Assembly (NCBI RefSeq): GCF_002775205.1
Contig: NC_036445.1
Span: forward strand, 33,296,453-33,360,452
Direction of reading: 5' to 3'
Source of the DNA: Xiphophorus maculatus
Taxonomy: Eukaryota > Chordata > Actinopteri > Cyprinodontiformes > Poeciliidae
Length of the DNA stretch: 64,000 bases
The notes under the pieces were generated by a model. The model was given only the letters and a program-made list of their open reading frames with translations, ran no database searches and had not been told where the DNA came from. This document shows, one piece after another, positions 1 to 12,207 of this stretch. The position numbers were made by a program, and so were the translations under genes. The number at the start of each line of letters is the position of its first letter. Position 1 is the first letter of the stretch.

Positions 1-1440
1 ATCTAAAAGCAAACGTATGGCAACGGCGTTACATTTCACTTCGCCACACCGCCATTGAAAAGTCTTGGCACTTTAAAGCAAATGAGACCAACTTACTATC
101 TGTCATCCAACACAGAATTACCTTGAGTAGGTCAAGAGAGCCATAGATGAAACTTTCCAAGGAAAAAAACAGCACTTCCTGTTCTGAGGGGGCGGGGCTT
201 AGATCATGTCATAATATGACAATATAGGATTGTCAGGCATCCCACCAGGAACACTCAGGCCAATTTTGGTGCAGCTTGGTCAAAAAATGTGGGATCTAGA
301 GGCAAACGTATACCAACAGCGTTGCCGCCATTGAAAACTCTTGGCACTTTAAAGCAAGTGAGGCCAACTTCCTATCTGTCATCCAACACAGAATCACCTT
401 GAGTAGGTCAAGAGAGCCATAGATGAAACTTTCCAAGGAAAAAAACAGCACTTCCTGTTCTGAGGGGGCGGGGCTTAGATCATGTCATAATATGACAATA
501 TAGGATTGTCAGGCATCACACCAGGATCAGTCATGCCAAGTTTGGTGCAGCTTGGTCAAAATATGTGGAATCTAGAGGCAAACGTATACCAACGGCGTTA
601 CAGGTCACTTCGCCACGCCGAAGTGACCTGTAACGCCACCTGCTTCATCGCAGCTGGTCAGGGCTGGAATCCACAACACACCAACATGTCTTCTGTGTCC
701 GGACACAGTTTCATGTTGATTAGGTCAAAGGGGTAAGATACCGACCGTTCACAGTAAAACATGACACTTCCTGTTCTCAGGGGTCGTGGCCTAAGTGCTG
801 TCATCATTTGACCATTGGGTATTGTAGGACACCCGATGATGATCAATAACTGAAAGATTAGTGGGTCTGTGTGTTTCTGTGTAGGATATATAACAGTTTC
901 GTGTTTCATGGCGAGTAGGTGAACTTTGATCCCTGGTAAACCCCCTTCAGCATGCTCAAACACACACCGTTTTGATAACTTTGAATCGGACATGCCTTAT
1001 GATCAGACTGACCGAGTTTGAAGCCGATCAATCGAAATCCCTAGGAGGAGTTCGATCAAATACGAAGGCTGTAAACGTCAAAATCTGGGACAAAATTGGA
1101 CCTTCAATCCAAAATGGCCGGCTTCCTGTGATAGTTGCCTTATAACATTAAATGTAAGTTCTGAGTGTTTTGGGGAGCTCTACAAGTGTACCAAATTTCA
1201 CGTCTCTACGATGAAGTACGTTCATACCATTGTGTCTTCTGAAAATTGCTAGGTGGCGCCGTTGAGCCATTTTTTTTGCGATTTTTGCGACGACCTTAAA
1301 ATACGAAATTTTTAAACCGCCTATATGCTTCCGCCAAGTTTGGTGAGTTTTTGAATATGATAAAGCCCCCAAAAAGGCGCCCAAAGAGGGGGGCAGATAC
1401 AATAGGCCTTCGCAGCGCTTTGCTGCTCGGGCCTAATAAT
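1..1440. repeat. Dispersed teleost repeat, about 276-bp partial tandem copies
   Basis: The motif GGCACTTTAAAGCAA occurs near 67 and 343, and the sequences around it match closely, including a stretch ending GGGGCGGGGCTTAGATCATG, giving a period of about 276 bp. A third, partial copy starts near 579 and runs into a hairpin at 594-637. The right part (about 1150-1440) ends in a GC-rich stem around GGCCTTCGCAGCGC and CGGGCCTAATAAT, which resembles an unnamed high-copy fish repeat I have seen before. The short open frames in both strands look accidental. This lies downstream of the last ZUP1 exon in the window; I see no exon here. Confidence 0.6.
594..637. repeat. Perfect 19-bp inverted repeat, 6-nt loop
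   Basis: Positions 594-612 are the exact reverse complement of 619-637, with a 6-base spacer at 613-618. It sits where the third copy of the 276-bp repeat breaks from the pattern, so it may mark a head-to-head junction of two repeat ends. Confidence 0.9.
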
Positions 1441-1603
1441 ATAGTGTACAAGAATATAACAGAAAACACTGTGCAGTTTTTAGAAATAGGCATAGGACTC
1501 ATAATCCAAAGGGTGTGTAACTGAGTTGGATCATGTTTTTAATATATTAGTTTGACATATTCAGACCTATCAGTCAAGATAGAACATGCATGGGGAATCC
1601 AAC

Positions 1604-4600
1604 CTGCAGCTTCTTGAACTCCTGTCTCTCCAGCTGGGCCTGCTCCTGCTTTCTCTTTAGCTCCTCTTTGTGTTGAAGCTCTTTTGCCAGCATTAGATCG
1701 GAGTGAGGACTTCCTGCAGCAACACATTTAACTTTTGTTTTTACACATACATCTTAAAAATATGCTGGATTGCTAATACAGTAAATCCAGATAGTTATTA
1801 CTGTCATTTCAGCAGCCTTACAATGCCAGTGTCCTTTCAGGATGTTTCCTGTGTCCCTCTCATATAAAGAAGTCCATCCTTTTCTAAATTTTCTCAGTGA
1901 AGTACCTGGTACCAAGACACCAGTATGAATTGGACCTAAATAAATCATGTGGTGCATAATCTCAGAGACTGTGTTGCTAATTAGACAGCACAGTCACCTG
2001 TCAGCTGAGTGAGGAGTAAATCTATGTGAGCACATTCTTGAGAGGCCTCTGTGCTGAAATGTGCTAACCCACAATGTTCTGCACATCCAAAGGTGTAATC
2101 CAGCACTGACAGCAGAACTGAATCCCTTCAGTCATCATTTGTTATTGATGACTAAAGCCATGAAGGACAGAATTACAAACAGAGAACAAAGAAACTGCTT
2201 TAAAAACTGAATCCCAGAATGTACAGCACTAACTCACTTTCAGTTTCTAGAAAGGCGTGTTGGTGTGGTTTATGTTTTAAAAGGTGGATCATAGTGCCAT
2301 TTTATAGAGCAAGCAAGTAACTATGTTACCTTCAGTTGTTATAAAAATGCTGTATATGGTATATAAAACATAACTTAAAAGAAATATGACTTTACACAGC
2401 TCCTGCTCTTTCCGACATTCCACCTTCAGCATGTCATCACCACAATATGGGTTGCTGGGAGTTCTCAGTTGGTAAAGCTGGTAAAGCACCATGTGCAGAG
2501 GCTGTAGTTCTTGACATGGTTGTCCAGGGTTTTGTATTTTGTCTTATGTTTAATAGTTGACTGTATTGGTCCCCAATTGTGTTGATGAAGTGAATATGAC
2601 AACTAATTTTGGTTTTGTTACTTGGAATTAGGCCTGTAGCGATAAACGATAAATCAATTAATCGCACGATAAATTAAAACTATCGACGTCATTTTAATTA
2701 TCGGCATTATCGTCTCATCCGGCCCTTTTCTCTTTCTGTTAATGACAATGAATGAAAAAAGGCTCAACTCCGGTGCTCTCCATAGACTCCCCCCTTCCTC
2801 ATTTCCTTAGAGTAAAGCCCAGCGCACACTACACGATCTTAAAGCTGTCGGCCCATTTTCAAAACCTGACAGACCACACATTAGCCGACAGAAATCCTAG
2901 GTATAACGGTTCCACCGGTCCGTTCCTGCCGTGTGGTGTCCAACAATGGCCACAAAATAATGGTTACAAGTCCAGTTAACACATTTTAAAACCAGGCACT
3001 AATCAATCTACCTGCAATGCATGTTGCTAGTGTCAGTCCTGACTGAATGAAAATCATTAGAACCTACAGTATTTACGTCACGTTAACGAAGAACAGCTGA
3101 AAAGTTACCGGGTTTATCAACTGCGATAGTAATTTCACTCCAACTCCTCCCCTTGTCATTTCTATATTCTTTGCATGTTGAATAAACATTAATGCTGTTT
3201 CCACATATTATCTCCGAAGTCCGTGTCAGCTGTTTGGGATTCCCATCTGTAATTTCCCCTCAGAAAACACTAGGAGAATCCTTGCTTTCTGATTGGCTAC
3301 CTGTCACATTCAACAGGCTGCGTTAAAGCGCCCAGTGGGGAAAACCCCTAATTTGGATCGTAGCGGCAACGAAGATCTACCGTAACACACCACACAATCT
3401 TAGAAAGACCAACATTCTAAGATTGTTGTAAGGGGAAAAATAGGAGCAAAAAACCTTGTAGTGTGAACTATTGCATCAGGTAGTCGATGTGCCCATTTTC
3501 TCTATTTAAATTTAATTATTACTGAAGGGCAATATAATACACAGACTTCATAATCTGCACTGTTTTCATTGAATGCAGTATTTATTTCCACTCTGGCTTT
3601 ATGGTGTTTAGTTTTTTTTCAAGTGAGTTTTTTGTTAATGGAGACTGAGAATCCATTTTATTTTTGTTTTTGGTTGTTTTGTTTATTTTATTTATCAGTT
3701 CAAGTGATAAATATTCTTTTGAAAATAAAGTGTATCTATCTTTGGCAGGAAATCGCATACATTATTACATCATTTCCATTAAATCAGTGTAAAAAAGTCT
3801 TCAAACAATATTATCGTTTATCGCAATAATTTTTGAGACAATTAATCGTTCAGGAAATTTGCTATCGTGACAGGCCTACTTGGAATGTTAAAAATCTGAA
3901 CCATCCTGTAAAAAGGAGGAAAGCTCTCACATCTTAAAAGTTTGGAAACTCATCTTAAAAACCCAGAATATCTGCGCTTCAAATGTGGGTGGGTGAGGCA
4001 GCTTTTCCACTCGGCCTTTCAGGGCAAAAATGGACCCTTTACACCGTCTTCTTCAGTATTAGATTCCAATGGGTGTTTTTTTATTTATAGTAAAAGGTAA
4101 ACTATATAACAACAATGTCAAATTAGCTAATGTAAATGCTCTAAATTTTGACAACCCCAATTCTTCTCAATTCTTTTTTTGACGACCTCCAATTCCTTGT
4201 TTAAACTCGCATCAGCTCATTATGGGTGGGGATTCCAATCTGACCTTGGACTGGTTCGATTGTCAGTGAGACTAGGTTATACCACTTCTAAATCAGTGTC
4301 CTATTTACAGTCTTTTCTTGCAGAATATGGTATTCAGGTATTTGGCTGTTTTACACCCAAACTATAGACAATATTCCTTTTTTTCTTATGCTCACCAAAG
4401 TAACAGTAGAATTGATTATTTTTTTTAATAGACAATAAACTTATTGCAGATGCCCAATCATGTGAATATCGTACCATAGTAATATCTGACTGGTGCTTAA
4501 ACCTCACATACCTGAAGCGATGGCTCCCAGGAGGCACTGGAAGTTTAATTCTTTTACTATCTGATGAAAACTTAATAAAATTTTTGTCATACCAAATCTA

Positions 4601-7600
4601 CCTGTTCCTGGATGTCAGTGTGGCCTCTGAAGTTTCTATTTCAACTGTATGGGAGGTGCTTGAGGCATACCTACAGGTCCAGGGAATATCTTTTGTTGTC
4701 AAAAATAAAAAGAACAGTGTGGCCAAACAACTGGACTTAGAAATGGGATTTTTCTATATAGAAAAATCTGTATGTCTATAAATCATTTTGGAGTATTGAA
4801 AAGAAGTGCTGAGGTATTCCAGATTTCAACGAAATAACGCCTTTGCCACTTTGGCACAAGTACGTTCAGAGGATAATAGACTCCGAACAAAAATCAGATG
4901 ACCCAGCTTTCCACCAGCATTCAAACACACCACTTATGCACGAATATGAGGCTCTCTGGAAGCATAAAATTAGTCTCAAAAATCCACAGTTTTCTCTGTG
5001 TGTATCAGGTGACTTGTGCATACTTATTTAATATTTGTAGGCATAGGAGGTTTGAATTTGTAATTATCATATTTAGTTAAAAAAATCCAAATCTGTGTGT
5101 GTAGAAATTTTATGTTTGTAGAAATTGTAATTGTGTCCGTGTACTTTTATTTTGTGTTTGGAATTTCTTAATATTTGCGTAGGCATTTGACCACACATTT
5201 ACAAGTAACCTGAGTTACACACTTTTTTTTTATTTTAATTTTTTTCTGTTTACCACTCATGTTTCACACATGCAGTGTTCCAAAGTTTCACACTTGTTCC
5301 ATTTCCTCCCCGTGTTTCTTTCAAATGCCTATTTTAAAAAACTTGATTCTATTATATTAACACGTTTGGAATGGAAAGAAGCCACGCTTGTGAAAAGACC
5401 ATCTTCAGAAATCAAAACAAGATGGTGGAGTGGCCCTTCCAAATTATAGGCACTATCATCGGGCAACTAATTTGTGATGTCTGTCATTCTGGACTGTTAG
5501 GTAAATTGTATATTATTATCAAATATTTGTTGGTTCATGCGCCTTTATAATGTTCTTGTCTTAAATGCTTTTATTTGTTTCATCTTAGCATAAAGAATGT
5601 TTCTGTGTTGTTGAATTACTTTGATTCCTTTCTCAGAAGGCCTCTCTGAGGAAGAGCAGAGAAACTGTTTTCAATATGGTTATTGCTCAGCAGAAACCTC
5701 TGCATCCTTGACCTGTTAGATAGCTATAAAACCATCGCTGTGAAGACGTACAACTTGCTCTGTGTTATCCTGTGTCTGGAACAGAATAACCTAGTGTGTA
5801 GATACCATGTGTTTTGTTAGTGACTAGCATTTGCGTTGCAATCAAGTGACTGAAGTGTTTCCCCACCCCTTTGAGATGCTCTCTGTAACAGGGATCCTAA
5901 CAGCAATAAAAAGGGAGAACGGACACATATGTTTTCAGAACGGAAGAGATGTGTGACTGAAAACATATCTCTAGCTGTTCTCCTCGTGAGTACAAAAGAA
6001 TCTAACTCTCTTGTCTTTCTTGTGTTTGTTAAATCTGTCTCAATAGGTGTTTGAACCTGACAGGACATATTATTACTTTGATAAAAGAGGCCCTATTTGG
6101 GTTGAAATGGAGAAACAGGTTTGTGACTCATTTTCTATCTTCAGTAGTCGGAGCATCTGTACCTTTTTCCATGAACTGGACAATCACTATTCCAGTTCAG
6201 AATTTACTCACAATTTAGGAAATACTTTTTTCTTTGAAATATGAGCCTTTCCAATGCAATACTATCCAATGTTTTTTTTCCTTCCTTGACGGTAGATGCC
6301 ACTTTTAATATTTGGTTCAAAACGGGCAAAAATGTGTCTGTTTTGCACAGCTGTCTTCCAAATTCAATCTCCCCACATCTCATTTTTTTAGATACCTCCA
6401 AGCCAGGCATTATGTTTCAGGCTCTTATTGTTCCCAGATAAACCAACTAACAGTATAACTGACAAATTGATATCATTTAATTCAACTAAGAAAGGACCGA
6501 TTTCTGCCATTTAGAGACTCATCTCACATTTCCTGTCATCACAATCTTCAATAACTCTGTGAAGAATCTGAATTCATCTGAGTTACAACATTTAACTTCC
6601 TTTTGGGATCAATTAAATATTTTTGAATTGAACTCAATGAGTATACACACTCCTCACCTGATTGGTCCCTGGACAGTTCATGGTCAAAGTGTAGTTCTAC
6701 ATGTTCCTGCAGACAGAAGCTGTTGCTGTAGACAGCTGAGCACATTGGGCACTGGAATGACCTCTGTCCTAAAAAAACAGGCAGAAATAAAACAAATCAA
6801 ACATGTCCCAGTTAATACAATAGTTTTATAGTTTTAGCTCAACTGATGAGAAAAGAGAGGAAAAATAAAAACCATCATCATACAGTAAAGTTTCTACCTC
6901 TGTACATGGTTGACTGGGTTAAGTATTACCTTCAATAGTTTAAATGGAAGAAATTATCCATCCACTGTCCAGTCTGAGTCACGTTGACAAAAACTAATTG
7001 ATGATCTATGCACCAAAACCTATACGTACGGCTGTAGTGTTTTCTCAAAGGCTGGTTTCAGAAGAGCACCGATGAGATAAATACATTTGAAAATATGATT
7101 TAATTCAATTATGTTGGATTAGCAGAGGAATTCACCTCCTAAGTAACTTGTGTAATAAAATATCCCATTCAATAGAGCTGTGTTTGTTTGTGTTGGGTTA
7201 TGACTGTATATGCTGATCCATGTACTGCAAAAAATATGCTAACCAGAGGTGGGTAACTAAATGCATTTACTTTATTGTCGTTGCACAAAGAAACGACAGT
7301 GAATTTTGCAACAAAATCTAATTGCTTAGCTTCCAGAGTATACAGAAAAAAAAATACTGAAAAACTGCGACTATAAACACTTTTACGTCTATAAAGATGA
7401 AGGGCTATGAGTTTTTCCACTCAGCCTGGCCTCCAGAATTCCCTGGCCTCCTTGTTTCTATTAACGTTGTTAACGTTTACAACTCCGGCGCTTCTTTCAG
7501 CGTCCGACCATAGTCCATGCAGATCCCAGTGGTCCTAACAAATCCGGTGGAAGTCACTCACCTATCAACACGACATCAATAATTGTGGAGTGGTTTTGCA

Positions 7601-10600
7601 CCTCCAGCAAAACCACTTGTCCGTTTGTTAAGAGAGGTGAGAGCAGTTGCATCCGTGTGCACCGCCATGGAAAACCAACAAGTGAGTAGTTAAATAAATA
7701 AAGAAAATGATTGAATTAATTAATTAAGTATCTAAATTAAGTTGTCAAATTTTCAGCAAATTTATAGCAAATCAGCCCATCAACATGGGCAACATTTCCG
7801 GTTGCCAAGAGAGCTGAAAGCTGCTGCATCCGTCCAAGCCGCCATGGTAACCCTTCGGTCTGAACTGAAGTAGCAAACATTTCAATAAGTGTGGAAAGTC
7901 ACTTCATCAAGGAAATGATTGATGAAGCAACACATCATCAATCTAATCAAGCTAAAACCTGATATTTATTTATTTACTTATTTATTCTGTCAAGAAAATC
8001 CGAGCTCATCCCACTTCCCCATGCTGGAGATTTTAGTTTAACAGTAATAATAAATAAAGTTATCTTTAAAATGAATCACTCAAGTGACATCAAGGCCCAA
8101 CAGTAGACTTAAGTGTCAATAAAATAAATCTGGTTGTGTGTGTTGTTTTTGTCTCATGCAAACTTTGCTTTAATTCTACTTTTCTCTATCTAATCATAAG
8201 AAATCATAGTCAGTCAGAGAGAGTCATTAAACAGGAAAAGCAGGTTTCCTGGAAAAAGAGGAAGTAAGTTTCCAGCCTGCAGATTTATAAAAAATAGCTG
8301 AGACTATTCCTTATTTTAAATCATGAAAGTTTTAAAGAATGAAATCTAAAACATTTTGAGTAATTTGATAAGATTCAAAGTAAAATACTTATATTAATAT
8401 TGGTTTACTTGTAATAATACTTACACGTACATTTGTGGGAACAGTTACAAGAAAAACAAGTAACTGTAACTTTGGCATCAAATAATTAGAATCATGTATT
8501 ATTCTTGGTTTCTTTTCAGAAAAACATCTGTAATAACTCACATTAGGATTATAATAAGTATAATTAATAAGTTATGGTTATAAAATCATAAATGAATGAT
8601 AAATCAGAGAAGCTGAAGAAAATAAATGTGATATAAGTTATGGTTATAAAATTATAAATGAATGCTAAATCAGAGAAGCTAAAGAAAATAAATGTGATAT
8701 AAATGTGATTTTGACATTGAACTTGAAATGGTGTAAAAGGTGTAACTGCAATTAAACATCACTGATATGTTGGAGGTAGAGAGTAGGTGAAAGGTGAAAG
8801 GAAGGGAAAAAGGGGAACTAACAGGAGAGCAGAGATGATCAACGCCTTATTTGGAGAAAAGGTGAAAGGCAAGGGACATAGGAGGTTGAGCAACCCTGAG
8901 ACATTAGCACAGACATCAGGACATAATGTCTGTAAGACAGTGATGGATATGAGATCATCTGTCTAAGCAGACAGCCAATGAAAACGCACCAAAAGGTGGA
9001 TAAACCCTATAAAAGGTGGGTGCAAAAGAGGAACCGTTCGTTGGATCCTCCGGGCAGCTTCGAGCCAAGATCGAGATGGACAAAGAACTCTGCAGCTGAA
9101 GAAGAGCTGGGGCCACGGAGGCGAAGACTGTCCTGCTCATGGGGACCAACCGGTCAGGCCCACAACCTGTGGCTTCGAATCGCACTTCTCTCATCGGCTG
9201 GGTTCAGACCCCAAAGACAAAGATGAAGACAAAGGCAAAGACAAAGAAGAAGAACTGGTGCCTTTTTTCCTGCCAGCACCAAGTCCTGTGTGACCTCACC
9301 ATCCATGCGGAGAAGAAGCTCATCAGACCTACAGAGATCCCTGCCTTCGTCGATCAACATCTTCCTCCTCCTGCAGCAGCACCTTCTTCATCATCAAGCC
9401 AGGTCTGGGGTTCGAAACACCAAATTCCGTCCGTCTCTCTCAAAGGTTCCCTTTTTTAGTTCTCAGTATCAGCAGTAGGGAAAGATAGACTAGATGATTG
9501 ATTTTACTTATTTGATTATTTCTGCTACTGAATTAAGCTGTACTGACCCTTGCAAAACTGCCTTACTAATAAAATATTTAGCATAAAGAAAATCTAAAAG
9601 ATGTTGTGGACATTCAGTTAATGAGTCACCTTAAAGTTCTTTGATGGTTGTAAAATAGCTGTGATGTTTGATTCTGGAGAGGAAGAAGTGGAAAATGTTT
9701 TATAGGTTGCTGGTAGCCCAAACGTAAAACAACATCCTTGGGACTCGCCCGAGTCACTAAAACCTACCTGGTTCAATAACAAATGCAAGTTGTAAAATAG
9801 AGAACGAGCGACCGTTAACAGGTGTGCTCTGTGAAACTAGTTGGCTGTAGGCTGCTCAGTCTGGCTAATTCACAGGGGGAAGAAGGGTGGGACACCTGGA
9901 TGTAGGCCGTTAAAAATCAGGTGAATCGTTTCTCGAAACCAGCTTAAACAGAGTTTACTTCAGTTCTGGACAGGGTAAATCCCAGCAGATTTAGAAAACT
10001 CAATTAACCCGTTAGAAGGAGAGCTGGTAGCACATCTCCCCTCTCAGAAGAGGAAGCAGAGAGTGAGAGAGTAGAGAAAGGAGGGGGGGGGGGGGTGTTG
10101 CGCAACAACAATTCTTAACATCCCAGTTTGTTCTGTGTTTGCTGCTATTTTTTTAATTTGACATTATTAGAATCAGCAATTCTGATTCTATTAAGGTTGG
10201 CTGGGAAAAAGGGAAAGTGTGTGTTTGTAAAAAAAAAAAAAATATAGACTGTTTTTGGGACATTGAGAGAGACAGCTGGTTGATGCCGATGCCACAGAGA
10301 GAACTTCTCAGATGCAAAGCTGAATATTATTTTCAATACATGGCAGCAACAGGGAAATCTGAGATGTAGAACAATTACCTGAGTGCTGTCCCAAAAGATG
10401 CAGCTCAACATGTTCCTGCAGGAGGAAGTCGCAACTGAAGACCAGTGGACACATGGGGCAGGAGAATAGCTTCTCTATAATACAAATAAAGCAACTATTC
10501 AATTTTATACAAAAGTGGAATTTAAAAAATAATCATAAAAATTATAGTTACCTGCTGATAAAGGCTGGGTTTGGTGAAGTTCATCTTTCAGGACATTCAC

Positions 10601-11020
10601 ATTATTTTGGTCTGAGATTTCAGCAACCTGTGTTTTTGAGGCTGCAGTGGAGTTTGCATAGTCTCCAGGTGATGAATACTGATGCTCTGTGTTAACAGCA
10701 GAGGCAAAGTTAGATGTAAGCCGTCCTGCTTGATCAACAGCTCTTAGGGATTGACAGGTTTGGGACTCCTTGGCTTCACTTCTACTTGCTTTTGTCCTGT
10801 CAGATAAAGCTGAACCACATGGGTGGCGAGTTGGGTCTTGGATTATTTGCTGCTCTCCAGAATGTGCAGATTTAATGTGGAAATAGAGCCCAGCATTATC
10901 AACTCCTGACAGAGTACGGAGGGGACAGTGCAGATCATTTTCTAGGTGGCAAAGAAAGAGATGTGTCTTCATGTCTTCCTCCAACAATATCTCCTCACCA
11001 CAGATTTCACAAGTCAGCAT
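1604..11020 (-). CDS. zup1: ZUP1 (ZUFSP), zinc finger-containing ubiquitin peptidase 1, 5' part
   Basis: ZUP1 is a cysteine deubiquitinase that prefers long K63-linked ubiquitin chains and acts in genome stability. Coding exons in transcription order (plus coordinates): 11020-10552, 10474-10379, 6768-6658, 1713-1604, with consensus GT/AG ends and phases that join (469, 96, 111, 110 nt; about 262 codons). The start MLTCEICGEE matches the family N-terminus; an in-frame upstream ATG is rejected because TTTGCAG at about 11030-11035 looks like a splice acceptor, implying a non-coding first exon. Exon 1 has two C2H2-like fingers, exons 2 and 3 one each (CPMC...HVELH), and exon 4 begins the charged ubiquitin-binding helix (DLMLAKELQHKEELKRKQEQ). 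The papain-like peptidase domain must lie left of position 1. Finger 2 reads CPLRTLSG where I recall CPFCKLSG in the human protein: its second cysteine is arginine (TGT to CGT). Confidence 0.93.
2629..3878. mobile_element. Non-autonomous hAT transposon with intact 8-bp TSD
   Basis: A 1,250-bp element in ZUP1 intron 3. The ends are TAGGCCTGTAGCGATAA on the left and, on the reverse strand at the right, TAGGCCTGTCACGATAG. The flanks carry a perfect 8-bp target duplication, CTTGGAAT, at 2621-2628 and 3879-3886, which is diagnostic of hAT insertion. No transposase frame survives. The interior, roughly 2818-3470, has its own CACACTACACG / CTTGTAGTGTG-like ends and may be a second, nested element. 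Confidence 0.93.
4185..6520 (+). mobile_element. Degenerate L1-type LINE (ORF2 remnants), interrupted
   Basis: Two blocks of decayed ORF2 lie in the same orientation in ZUP1 intron 3. About 4230-4800 covers the end of the endonuclease and the linker (frames include VWEVLEAYLQVQGISF, the usual L1 'W..LKAYLRG.IISY' region). About 6080-6520 carries the C-terminal ORF2 region (a QLSSKFNLPTSHFF-like stretch, read with frameshifts). The intervening 5400-6060 looks like a separate insertion. Multiple stops and frameshifts show that it is dead. Confidence 0.65.
5560..6062 (+). mobile_element. Possible solo LTR
   Basis: A TATA-like CTATAAAAC near 5726, an AATAAA near 5905, and a stem-loop (5927-5938 pairing with 5957-5968) lie within about 250 bp, and the block splits L1 remnants on either side. 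This resembles the U3-R-U5 order of a long terminal repeat, but I could not fix exact ends or a target duplication. Confidence 0.3.
7620..7860 (+). repeat. Diverged direct repeat pair with CCGCCATGG core
   Basis: About 50 bp at 7629-7678 and 7804-7853 align: AAGAGAGGTGAGAGCAGTTG resembles AAGAGAGCTGAAAGCTGCTG, both followed by CATCCGT and CCGCCATGG. They lie in ZUP1 intron 2. No long frame runs through them. They could be an old tandem duplication of a promoter-like segment. Confidence 0.5.
8569..8701. repeat. 66-bp tandem duplication
   Basis: Two adjacent copies of a 66-bp AT-rich unit (GTTATGGTTATAAAAT at 8571, again at 8637) with only a few differences, in ZUP1 intron 2. Confidence 0.9.
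8880..9600 (+). mobile_element. LTR-like transcription unit (TATA to polyA signal), no gag or pol
   Basis: CCTATAAAAGGTGG at about 9007 is a strong TATA box. About 560 bp later comes CTAATAAAATA near 9566, and the sequence between is GC-richer than its surroundings with several short open frames on both strands. This is the layout of a retroviral or retrotransposon LTR. I found no paired LTR, primer-binding site or polyprotein, and the termini are not resolved. It lies in ZUP1 intron 2. An old promoter-bearing insertion of another kind is possible. Confidence 0.3.
10082..10107. repeat. G14 tract followed by palindrome TGTTGCGCAACA
   Basis: An uninterrupted run of G (10082-10095) abuts a perfect 12-bp palindrome at 10096-10107, 270 bp downstream (in gene sense) of ZUP1 exon 2. 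Confidence 0.85.
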
Positions 11021-11884
11021 AGCTAGAGTCTGCAAACACAGAAGCAGAATATCTAGTCCAAACCTTTGGAAAGGTGAACCAATTAGTGTGTTTAGATTTA
11101 CTGCCACATCATGATAAAATGTAGTCAACAACAAAGCTCATTCTAAAATATGTCACAAAGTTAATCAGTAAGATGATTAACTACTACAAGAAAGTAGAAA
11201 ATAAATAGAATTTGCAGTAATGCTGCAAAATATGTTGATTTTCAGTCCCCATAGCAATAGCAATGTCTGTGATACTGCAATTGCCTGGATATCATACACT
11301 GGGTGCAGGCTAGCTTCACTGAATAAATCTCCATGGTGATTTATATGTTACCTCTTTTGTGAAACTGAGTCGAGGCTCAGATATCCAGAAGATCCCAGCT
11401 TAACCATTATCCTGGTTTTGTGAAACAGCCTTCTGAGGAAACTCACCGTCAAAACAGTCTTCTCCATAAAATGTTTGCCTCAAGTCAAACTTTGGTCAAT
11501 AAGTAACAGTAAAATGCTTCATGGAAAAATTCATGCCGTTTTGCATAGAATAGCCAACTATGTACAAGTCATTGATCATGTCTAGATTGAGAAAGAAACT
11601 GTCTTCTATTAACACAATGCCATGCAGTTTGTATTCGTCCACCTCATCTTGCCAGTTTTTCCTGATATGATGTTAACAGACGTTTCTTTCCCACTTTAAT
11701 AAAAACTTCAAATGAATGATAAAATGTGTTTATCAGAATGTACAACACCAACAATACTGACTGGAATACTGTGCATTCTAATCATTTCTGTAAAATAGGA
11801 ATAAAACCATACCACAGAGTAATAAACTTACATGAATCCCCAAAAAACTAGGGATAACTGGGAACAATTTTTATTCAATATAAA

Positions 11885-12150
11885 ATCTGTCGTCCATCCA
11901 TCCATCCATCCATCCATTTTCTTAGTACATCGCAGGGCAACACAGAAACAGACGGGACAAACAACCATTCACACACACTCTCACACCTAAGGAGAATTTG
12001 GAAAAAACAATCAACCTAACAGTCATGTTTTTGGACTGTGGAGGGACGCCGGAGAACATGCAAACTCCATGCAACTCCCCGGGCCGGGAATCGAACCCAG
12101 GACCTTCTTGGTGAAACATTGCTACGAACACCACTGTACATCCCTTGAAA
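11885..12150 (-). repeat. Dispersed fish repeat fragment with (TCCA)n edge
   Basis: A (CCAT)n tract at 11893-11917 is followed by a sequence with landmarks CAGTCATGTTTTTGGACTG and GAGAACATGCAAACTCC, which recur in many fish genomes as part of an abundant dispersed repeat. The family name is not certain. It lies between the presumed ZUP1 5' UTR exon and coding exon 1. Confidence 0.55.
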
Positions 12151-12207
12151 TCTGTCGTGTTATTTCCTATTTTAAGATTCATATGCCTGACGTTTGTAGC
12201 AACTCAC

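Noticed and set aside
2289..2520. Minus-strand frame reading YQLYQLRTPSNPYCGDDMLK as an extra ZUP1 exon
   Set aside because: Exon 3 and exon 4 join in phase without it, its borders lack good splice sites, and I see no match to the ZUP1 family.
8978..9459. Protein-coding gene in the GC-richer block near 9.1 kb
   Set aside because: Overlapping short frames on both strands, no domain recognised, and a TATA/polyA layout that fits an LTR better.
10505..11134. Upstream in-frame ATG at 11134 as the ZUP1 start
   Set aside because: The family begins at MLTCEICG, and a splice acceptor lies between the two ATGs.
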